A DNA stretch of 64,000 nucleotides from positions 62,001-126,000 of the forward strand of contig NW_026516277.1 in assembly GCF_025602895.1 (NCBI RefSeq), written 5' to 3'. Origin of the DNA: Polychytrium aggregatum (taxonomy: Eukaryota; Chytridiomycota; Chytridiomycetes; Polychytriales). A model generated the notes under the pieces. It saw nothing but the letters and a program-made list of their open reading frames with translations. It was not told where the DNA came from and did no database searches. Positions 45,653 through 54,194 of the stretch are shown piece by piece (positions within the stretch are counted from its first letter, which is position 1; each line of letters opens with the position of its first letter). The position numbers and the translations under genes are program-made.

Positions 45653-46795
45653 CTGATCGGACGAGTAGATGCTCGAGGGCTGGACCAGGCCGCTCTGGGG
45701 CTGGGCGACCGAGGGACGGTAGCCCGGGTACGAGGAGTAGGTGCCGAGTGCGGAGGCATACGAATCCTGCTGGCCAGGATAGGGAGCCATGTACTGAGGC
45801 GGATACTGCGAGGCGATCTGGCCGGAAAGATTGCCGGTCTCAGCGGCCTGGGGCGGATAGGCCATGGCGCCGTCGTAGGGGCCGCTGGGGGTGGCATAGG
45901 GTACAGAATAGGGGCTGGACCGGGTGCGCTGCTGCTGGAAGCGCTGGGCGGCAGGGTGGTGATCGGATCGGTAGTAGCCGGCACCAGAGGCCTGAGCCTG
46001 GCCGACAAAGCCTGGATCGGCAGGCTTGCGATGGGCGGTGCTGATGGGCGAGCCGCGCTGGATGTCGCCCTGGGCAGCAGAGGGGTAGACGTGCTGGGGC
46101 TGAGGGGAGAAGTGCGGCTCAATGTTGCTCATGAGCGGCGAGGGATAGTGGGCATACGGGTGCATCATGGGCATGCCGGCCATCTGCGACTGATTCGAAT
46201 CCAGGGGCCGTGATGGGCCGCCGTTGATGGGGTGCTTGCCGGGGGTGGAAGGCGTGCGCACGGCCGTGTTGGGGGCAGGCTCGGGAGCCTTCTTCTTGGT
46301 GGGGGTGTATCGATAGCCAGGGTACTTTTTCTGGTGCTCGAGCCGACCCTGGTTGGCCTTGTTCTTGTAGAATTCCTTGATCTCGGGGGGCTCGGAATGC
46401 CACTGCTTGGCAATGATCTTGCAGGCATCCTTGCTGCTGGCGCCGGGGTTGTCGGCGAGGGTGCTCTGCAGCTTGTCGGCACGGTAGGTCATGAAGCTGT
46501 TGGCCGGGCGAGGAATGCGCTTGGGCTTCTGGGCGGCAGCAGCGGCAGACTTGTCGGCAGGCTTTGCCGGGGGCTTGCCAGCCGAGGATGCGCCGGCCGA
46601 GGAGACGGAATGAGGTCCTTTGGAGCCATCGAGAGCCGGGGCGGCCGTTGTGGTGGGAGCGGAACTGCCGGCGGGTGACTGGGCAAAGTAGTGCGAGGGA
46701 GTGGACGAGGAGGGCGACGAGGCGAGCATATGGGGATTGACAGCGCCAAGATCAGACGATCGCCAGTCCTGCGAGGAGGCTGTGGCCGAGTACAT
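45041..46795 (-). CDS. MATA-type HMG-box transcription factor with polyglutamine tract
   Basis: Two exons, 46795-45290 and 45067-45041, with a GTAAGC donor and CTCTTGCAG acceptor, give 510 residues. The last exon adds only CWSFNSQQ. Residues about 80-160 form an HMG box of the MATA_HMG class: PKRIPRPANSFMTYRADKLQ, SKDACKIIAKQWHSEPPEIK, FYKNKANQGRLEHQKKYPGY, RYTPTKKK. IPRPANSFMxYR and the W-H-x-E-P core are typical of sequence-specific fungal regulators such as Ste11, Rox1 and MAT HMG proteins. N- and C-terminal parts are Ser/Pro/Tyr/Gln-rich, with a Gln run encoded at about 45598-45660 (CTG/TTG on the plus strand). Nuclear activator or repressor role inferred; targets unknown. Flanking genes are not those of known fungal sex loci. 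Confidence 0.85.
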
Positions 46796-48740
46796 GACAG
46801 ATGATGAACGGAAAAGTTGAAGGGATAGAGACGGGGGTGGATGCGATCGGAATGAAGGAGGAGGACACAGAGACTGGATGGATACAGCGCCTGGGGCTCG
46901 AATGAAGGCAGAGGAAGAGACGAGGGAGACAGCGACAAAGCACAGGCGGGTGGTGATCGGGAGGAGACTGTGGGCACGCTCAGGACCAGGGCACAACGGC
47001 AGAACTTGAGGCAACCAGAGAGTAGGCAGAGACGAAGGCTCCTTGTAAGGCGAAAAGAAGGCGATGAGATTCCGAGGGAAGGCGGCCGAGGGCACCGGCT
47101 GGAGGGGACGGATAGGAGGACAGGGATGCTCTGGAGATGGGGGTTGGTGACGACCTTGAGGGCGACGAGGAACTGCAGCGATTAGTGATGGGATGAGGAT
47201 GGGTGGCAAAGGGAGGAGGTCCTTTAGTTCTTGTCGAGAGAAATGAAAGAAAAGGGGGATGGGAGGGAGCAATGGGCAGCGAAACGACGAGCTGAGCAAG
47301 GATGAAAGAGAGAAAGGCCGGCGACGGTACGGGAGGGCCGAGAAAAGGGCGGGGAGGGGGCCAGGAACAGAGGCGGGTGAGCAGCAGAGAGCAGGACGAG
47401 AAGAGGACAGCGCTTGCTGGGCGGGGAAGGCAACAAAGAAGGGGGGGGCCTTGAGACGAACCTGGGAGGAGGACGGTGACAATGCATTCAAGGGCAAGAA
47501 GGAGCAATCCGGCCAAGGCCGGCCCAGGTGGCTTATAAACGGGCGAGGCCACAGCGAAAAAAAGCGCAGGAGGAGGCGGGCGAGAGGCGAGACGAGGTGG
47601 GTGGTCCAGCCACAGCGGAACTGAGCCGTGTTTGGAGCGGGGCGGGTGCGCGGACCGCGGGCGTGTGCGACGGTGCGGGGGAGTGGGGCTTGGCGTTGGC
47701 TGTGTGGGCTGTGAGTGTGAGTGTGAGTGTGAGCTGTGAGCTGTGCGAGTGCGAGTGCGAGTGCGAGTGTGAGTGTGAGCTCTACAAATGTGAGCTGTGC
47801 GAGCCCTCAGCGCTGCTTCCAAAGCAACAACCACTGCCGCTGCCACTGCGGCAACGGCAACGGCAACGGCAGCCGCCGTGTTTGACCCCAACAGAGGCCA
47901 CCAGGCGCCATGGGGCTGCGGTCACGCTCCCACACAAACAGCGCGATGCCCCAAATGGACCCAGCCCGATGCGTGTGTGCTGCCTGCGTGGCTTCGCGCT
48001 CGGTGCGACACTGTCCTCTGTGTTGCCCTGCTGAGCCGTGTGTGCGACGCTGTCCTGACACCGGCACATGTTCACACAAATAGTCGGACAGCCACAAGCA
48101 CAAACACCGACACAGACACACAGGCACTGCGGATGCTGCTGCCACAGTCCCACTGCTGCCACGGCACGACATTCGTGTGACCGAGACGCTGCGCCGCATC
48201 ATGTGCGCGTTGTTGCTGCCCCACGTGTCGTCGCTTGACCCGTCATCTGCCGAGCATCCGTACCGGGGCTTGCTGCGACAAGGGCCCCGTGCAACCGACC
48301 GGACAACATTGGCCTTACATTGCCGGCCCACACACCCCAGCCACGCCTGCACACAGTCGCTGGTGTGTTGCAGGCAAGGGGCGCTGGTGCGCGGGCGCCA
48401 CGCCTCGCACAAGGCTGTACCCGCGGAGCAAGGGCGTCCTGCCTGTGCGACGCCGCTGCTCTCGGCGCTTCTCGCCCGCGCTCTCGCTCCTCGCCCCACT
48501 CGCGGGTGCGTGTCGGTCACGCGCACCTGTGGCCACCACGTGCGCGCAGCATTCCGGCTTCCCTCCGGCTGCCCGGAAAATCTGGGGCTGCTCTGTGTCA
48601 TCCCAGATCGCCGAGCGGTGGCGCGGTGCCGCTTCCGAGCCCCGTTGCGCATCCCAGCCGCCAGCCCCAGCGCATCCCAAAACCCATCGCCTCGATATTC
48701 TCCCTCGGCCCGCATCTGCTCATCGCCCATCCGCCGCAGC
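46796..48740. promoter_or_regulatory. Divergent intergenic region, HMG-box gene and TTC36
   Basis: Nearly 2 kb between outward-facing starts. GTGAGT/GCGAGT hexamer repeats run 47707-47782, and CGGCAA/CTGCCG repeats run about 47837-47872. No exon with family resemblance was found. Overlapping open frames on both strands reflect repeats and GC bias. Confidence 0.5.
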
Positions 48741-48820
48741 ACACATCAACACACATCAACACACATCAACACACATCAACACACATCAACACACATCAAC
48801 ACACATCAACACACATCAGC
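48741..48820. repeat. 10-bp minisatellite (ACACATCAAC)8 ending 11 bp before the TTC36 ATG
   Basis: Seven perfect units of ACACATCAAC and an eighth ending AGC occupy 48741-48820, followed by ATTCATCGACC and the ATG at 48832. It lies in the presumed 5' UTR or core promoter. Confidence 0.95.
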
Positions 48821-48831
48821 ATTCATCGACC

Positions 48832-50093
48832 ATGGATCCGACCACGTCCCAGCGAGACCAGGTAGCATCCTGTCGCCATGGCCACCATTTGTCTCCGCTG
48901 TGGCCGCTCTTGTCCAAGACACTCACGCCCTTCCTGTCGCAGAACATCCTCGATGTCATCTTCAGCAAGAACATGGAGTTTGCGCCCTTGGACGGCATCA
49001 ACCTCGACCCCTCCACAATTACCGGTCCGTATCTGCTCTGCTCGTGTCGATGGCCCCAGCCACAAACCCGCCAGCAAACCCGCCAGCCGGCCAACTAACT
49101 AGCTAGTCGACGCTGGTGATCCGAGTCAGCGGTCCATGGATCGTGGCATCGCATCCAAACTCACTGCAGCCAATCTCTCAACGCGCAGCCCCAGTCATTC
49201 AACCTGATCTGATGGTTCGTCTCAAGGAGCTCGAGAGAGCCGCCGTCGGGCTCGCCGAGAAGAACAATATCGACGGTGCAATCGGAAAGTTCTCTGAGGC
49301 CATCGAGCTGTGTCCGCACTACGCCTCAGCCTACAACAACCGGTGCGTAGCTTTTGGTTTCTCGTTCGCAGATGGTGATCCCTCAGCTCAAGGCTCCTGA
49401 CCCAGCTCGCTGACCCCGCTCGACCCAACATGGCAATCCAAACAGTGCTCAGGCCCTGCGGATCAAGGGCGACAGCGAGCGAGCCCTCGAAGATCTGGAC
49501 AAGGCCATCGAGCATGGTCAGGGTCAGGTTGCCATCCTGAAACAGGCAAGTGCGCCGACACTGTTGGATGTCGCAGCGTCGGCAAATGTCGTCGCAGTGC
49601 TAGACAACCAAGGCCATCGGCCGCCCTGGATGCCTCGTCTGTCGTAGCGTCTTCCTCTCTCGCAAACATCTTCTGATCCTGGCCCTTGGATCAATTGCCT
49701 CCCCGCCGACAGGCCTACACTCAGCGAGCCATCATCAAGAAGCAGCGCGGCGACGAGGCCGGCGCGGAGGCCGACTTTGCCGAGGTTAGTTAGCCTGGTC
49801 CGCCGACGGATCCAAGGACAGTCCCAGCCTGTCGATGGTCAATCTTAACATTCACTGTCCGCAGGGCGCCCGGCATGGCAACGAGGTCGCCAAGCAAGCG
49901 GTCCAATCCAACCCCTATGCCAAGATGTAAGTGCGGCCTTGTTCGAACAGAGGCTCATCCAGCGTGGTGTACCAGTCGCCTAGCCTGGGCTGGGACTAAC
50001 GGCGCCTGCCGATACATGCACCGTCTTTACTCCACAATCGCTGCCAGGTGCAACGCCATCGTGTCGGAAGCCATGGCCAAACTTCGCCAGTGA
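48832..50093 (+). CDS. TTC36: TTC36-like tetratricopeptide protein
   Basis: Seven exons, 48832-48861, 48943-49024, 49189-49342, 49446-49545, 49713-49784, 49865-49926 and 50048-50093, join in phase to give 181 residues (animal TTC36 is about 189). The protein starts MDPTTSQRDQ, then NILDVIFSKNMEF, PLDGINLDPSTIT, and TPRs: RLKELERAAVGLAEKNNIDG, FSEAIELCPHYASAYNNRAQ, ALRIKGDSERALEDLDKAIE and AYTQRAIIKKQRGDEAGAEA. It ends QAVQSNPYAKMCNAIVSEAM. The NPYAxxCN ending is a TTC36 hallmark. The fourth intron uses a GC donor (CAG|GCAAGT). Biochemical role unclear; in animals it binds metabolic and chaperone partners. Confidence 0.88.
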
Positions 50094-50155
50094 ATCCCAC
50101 ATCTCGCCAGTGAATCCCACATCTCGCCAGCGGATCCCACATCTCGCCGGTGATA
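50084..50155. repeat. 20-bp tandem repeat overlapping the TTC36 stop codon
   Basis: Units of CGCCAGTGAATCCCACATCT repeat about three and a half times, the later ones with CGG or CCGGTGA variants. The first unit contains the last two codons and the TGA stop of TTC36, so the array has grown from the coding end into the 3' UTR. Confidence 0.85.
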
Positions 50156-50560
50156 CCATCCATGTGCCTGAGCCCCAACGCAGTTTCCGCCGCGCCGCTC
50201 TCGAGCATCGCCATCGCTGCCGGCCATTGTCGGCCATGGCCGCGCCCCGCTCAGTGAGACAGGCAACTTGAGTCTATGCTGGATGAGCCTCTGTCTGGAT
50301 CGATCGTGAATACATTCAGTTTCTGCCATCGTTCGCAGCGGCCAGTCCCCAGAGTCGCAGTGCTCGTCCACAAAGCCCGCCATTTCCATCAGTGCACATC
50401 GCACCCAAGGCTACACGGCCCCGATCTCATCCCTCAAACGCCCTATCTACACCCCCGTGGCAAATGTGCTGCCGATCATGGGTTCTGTAAAACCGCGTCC
50501 CGACAATCATATTCAAATTCCAGTCAGAGCCGCCATAGTCTACACTCAAGTGCAGCATCA
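50156..50560. other. Convergent 3' region, TTC36 and GlnRS
   Basis: No gene seen between two convergent 3' ends. Confidence 0.55.
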
Positions 50561-53500
50561 CTAGTTCTTCTTGGCATCTTCCTTCAGGCCAACCGTTCGG
50601 TTGACAACATATCGCCCCTTCTTCACGTCCGAATCGGGGTCGACGCTAAAGTAGCCCACACGCACAAACTGGAACGAGTCCTCAATGCGGGCGCCGCGGA
50701 TGCCGATCTCGGCGTATGCCTCGGGGATGACGCTGAGCGAGTCTGGGTTGATGTCGGCCAGCCAGCCGTCGGGGTTGTCGGCGGGGTTCGAGTGCTTGAA
50801 CAGGTTGCTGTACAGGTTCACCTGGACCTTGACGGGACTGTTGTGCTTCTTGGACTCGCCCACCCAGTGGATGTAGGTCTTGGGCTTCTTGAAGTCGGCC
50901 TTGCTGTTCTCGTATGTTGCGAGAATCTCCACGATCCGGCCACTCGAGTCCTTGACCACCTTGTTGGCCGTGATCGGGAAGGGCACGTTCAGCAGGCCCA
51001 CGGACTTGCCCGGCGCCAGGCGGTAAAAGTTGGGATCGTCTTGCTCGCGGAAATCCGAGGCGTCAATGTAAACTGTCTTGGAGAATGGGACGGTGTGCGA
51101 GCCCATGGACTCGTCGCGGGGCTTGTTGGCCACGGTCACTTCCTCAAGGTAGTCGTCGCTCAGGTTGGTCAGCGTGATCTTGAGGGGCTCCAGCAACACC
51201 ATGAGACGCGGGGCCACATCGTTGAGGTGATCGCGCACATAGTTCTCGAGGCGCTCGACAGGGATGACTGTGTTTGAAGTCGTCACGCCCAGCTCGCGCA
51301 CAAAGGCGTTGATGGCTGTGGCCGGGAAGCCTCGGCGGCGCAGACCAGGGAGTGTGTACAGGCGCGGGTCGTCCCAGCCGCCGACGATGCCTTCGTCCAC
51401 AAGCTTGGTGATCTTGCGCTTGGACAGCACCGTGTTGGTGATGTTGAGTCGACCGTACTCCCACTGCACGGGCTTGTACAGCTCCAGGGCGTCAACGAGC
51501 CAGTAGTATGACTCGCGCGACAGCTGGAACTCGACCGTGCAGAGCGAATGGGTGATATCCTCAAACGAGTCGCACAGACAGTGTGTGTAGTCGTAGGTCG
51601 GATAGACGCACCACGCGTTGCCGGTGCGGTGGTGCGGGGTGAACATCACACGGTAAGCGACCAGGTCCCAGAACTGGGGGTTAGGGTTCTGCATGTCCAT
51701 CTTCATGCGCAAGATCGCCTCGCCCTCGCCATAGCGGCCCTCCTTCATCTTGACAAACTCGCGGACCGACTCGTCAACGGGGCGGCTGCGATGCGCGCAT
51801 TCGATGCGGGGATTGGCCTCGCGCATCGCGTGGATCTCTTCGCCAGTGCAGTGGCAGACGTAAGCCTTGTCGCGCTTAATCAGCTCGACAGCCAGATCGT
51901 ACAGCCGCTGGAAGTGGTCGGACGAATATGTGATCGCACTGGGCTCAAAGCCAAGCCACTTGATGGTCTCCAGGATCGACACAAAGTATTTCTCCTCCTC
52001 GGCCTCGGGATTGGTGTCGTCGTAGCGAAGGTTGGTGATGCCTTCGTGGGCAAGGGCATACCCAAAGTTGATGTTGATGGCCTTGGCGTGACCAATGTGC
52101 AGGAATCCGTTGGGCTCGGGAGGGAATCGGGTCACAACCTTGCCGCCCGTGCGCTTGAGATGCTCCTCCATCAGCTTGGGATGGATCTGGGGATTGCCTC
52201 CGGGCTTGTGCAGGCGCGCAAGCTCGCCCTCGAAGACGTACTTGAGGCTCTTGGCCGCCTCGGCAACCCGGCCTTCCTTGGACGCGGCGGCGGCGGTCTC
52301 GGTCTTGGCCTGCTTCTCTTTGGTTGCCGCAGCAGGGGCTTTGACGTCTTTCTTCTCGGCCTTTTTCTGTTGTCCGGACAACCCCCACATGCAGAATCGT
52401 TTGCCGTTATTGTTCGGTTCCGGAGGAGGACGCAGCCGCGTGTTGGAAAGATATGGTGGATGGCCATGGGTTGGAAAGGATGTCAATGGATTATTGATCT
52501 ACGCAGAACACATCAACACAAACATGCGTCCGGAGCCTCCCCATCAAGCCAGCGGAAGGTCGCTGATCGTGCCAGGGGCGAGCGTGTCTGCTCGCCATAC
52601 CCCATTCGCTGATCATCGTCCTGACTCGCATAAAGTGCTCTGTGCTGCCCCTCTCGGCACTCGAGAGTACACTAACCTTGGCCTTGGGGTCGTCGCGCTC
52701 GTCCTTCGGACCCAGAATCTGGAGCACTTGCTTGTCAATCTCCTCCTTCACGGCAACCGAGCTGGCCCATCGGAGTTCGGGCGTCTGACGCAGACCGCTG
52801 ATCAGAGAGCCGAGCATCTGGTACCGCTTCTGCTCGAGCTCTTCTCGTCGCTCTTCAATAAACTTGGTGACGGTCTCAACAATCTCCTGCTGGGTAACGA
52901 CGATACCTGGCCGACAAGGAGCACATGAAGGCGTCAGCATGCCGAGTCCGAACAACCTATGCACTGGTCGCGACGCCCCAGGAGTGGCTCGGAACGCAGG
53001 CACATACCCACGCCACAGGCGGCATCGAACTCGCCGTCGTCGATATCTCCCTTGGCGGCTTCGGCAAACTTGATGGCCGCTGGAGGGACAAGATCAGCAG
53101 AGGTTAGAACGAGAGAACATAGATTGAATACGTTCTTGAGGACCCTCCATTGGACAGGACCGATCAGGATGGGATCTAACTGGACCCATCGTCGAACATC
53201 AATCCCATCGACACCAGCACAGTTGACCATGGCTTCCATCGATGGAGGACACGCGGATCGGTGGTGGCGAGTGGCAAGAGCCGAGATCGACATGCACCGC
53301 GGAGATCTGCCTGTACAGATCTGGGCCAGGAGCAGCAACTTGCCTGAGACCTGATCGTTGGTGGTCAGACGAGCGTCCCGCACGGCTCGGGCAAGGTACG
53401 GGAGATGGGCAACGGCATTTTTGGTGACCGTCGATGCGAGGTTGTAGTAGAGAGCTCCAACCGACTTTTCGACTCCAGTCTCTGCGCCGCCCTGGAGTTG

Positions 53501-53736
53501 GGGCAACAGGACATGCGTCAGCAGACCGAGACGGAAGGTGCCTCGAAGTGGAAATTGACAAAGGGCACCCTTGCAGTCCGCCGGCGTGTCCACCCGCCTC
53601 GATCGCTCTTGCGACGGCTCACCTCCTTGATGACCAGAACCAGGTTCGGAGAGAGCTTCTTGTTGGCAGCCGTCTCCTTTGCCTTCTGCTCAGAGAGACC
53701 GATGGCCTGAAAAAGCGCAACAGCGTCGTCGGACAT
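50561..53736 (-). CDS. Glutaminyl-tRNA synthetase (cytosolic)
   Basis: Five exons, 53736-53623, 53491-53344, 53079-53008, 52906-52677 and 52366-50561, join in phase to give 789 residues. The first four exons encode the eukaryotic N-terminal helical domain (MSDDAVALFQAIGLSEQKAK, GALYYNLASTVTKNAVAHLP, VVTQQEIVETVTKFIEERRE), then a Lys/Ala-rich linker. The class I catalytic core has FPPEPNGFLHIGHAKAININ (HIGH motif), YDDTNPEAEEEKYF, AYVCHCTGEEI, YPTYDYTHCLCDSFEDITHS and VLSKRKI (KMSKS-loop variant). It ends with the beta-barrel anticodon-binding domains (RVGYFSVDPDSDVKKGRYVV). It charges tRNA-Gln for cytosolic translation. Intron 2 uses a GC donor (TCAG|GCAAGT). A Fanzor transposon lies 183 bp upstream of the ATG. 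Confidence 0.95.
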
Positions 53737-53918
53737 GGCTTCAGATGAATTGCAGGATATTGTGCAGGGGCTCGGGGGCGAGGCGGGACGGTGCGATACG
53801 GTGCGATGCGATGCGATGCGGTGCGATGCAATGCGATCGGATGGGTATGTTCGATCTGCTGGGGGGCTGCCGCTCTTTTTGAGGGTCGGCTGTCTCGTCA
53901 CAAGCCCGGTTCGAGTGA

Positions 53919-54194
53919 CACTATGAAAAAATTTCTTGTTAAAAAAATGAGCGAGAACGAAACAACGCGCTCTCGGAGCCACCTCGGTCGGCGAGAAGAG
54001 CAGTCTCTGGCGAGAAGCCTCTCGCCGTCACACGCACACACACTTTGCACAAGGGAGTCAAACACCTCCCATCGACCATCCCGAGGGATGGCAACCCCGA
54101 AGTGGACTGCCCAGAATATGGGCGACCCGGCATCCACTGTCGAAATGCACAAGGAACAAGATGCTTACAGTCTATCCAGAAAGAAACGGGACAG
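53919..54194 (-). ncRNA. Candidate Fanzor guide-RNA (omega/fRNA) scaffold region
   Basis: 276 bp lie between the Fanzor stop and the transposon end, the position where TnpB and Fanzor elements make their guide RNA. The scaffold is read in the gene's direction and the guide runs out past the element's end. The first about 163 bp from the end are kept in the 285-bp element despite loss of all coding sequence. They contain a perfect 7-bp hairpin, GGCGAGA-AGCC-TCTCGCC (54009-54026), also perfect in the small copy. If the model holds, the guide here would start TCACTCGAACCGGGCTTGTG (reverse complement of 53899-53918). This is inference from position and conservation only. Confidence 0.4.

Noticed and set aside
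45245-47497. Extending the HMG-box protein upstream to 47497
   Set aside because: The extra about 230 residues are Ser/Pro/Leu-rich leader-like sequence. The ATG at 46795 starts the family-like part, so the upstream frame is taken as 5' UTR.
48741-48820. Regular short repeats resembling a CRISPR array
   Set aside because: The units are contiguous 10-mers with no spacers, in a eukaryotic genome; it is a minisatellite.
41000-50600. A fungal sex locus around the HMG-box gene
   Set aside because: The neighbours (bL19m, SDR, TTC36, GlnRS) are not the transporter and RNA-helicase genes flanking the known Mucoromycota sex locus, and one haplotype alone cannot show an idiomorph.
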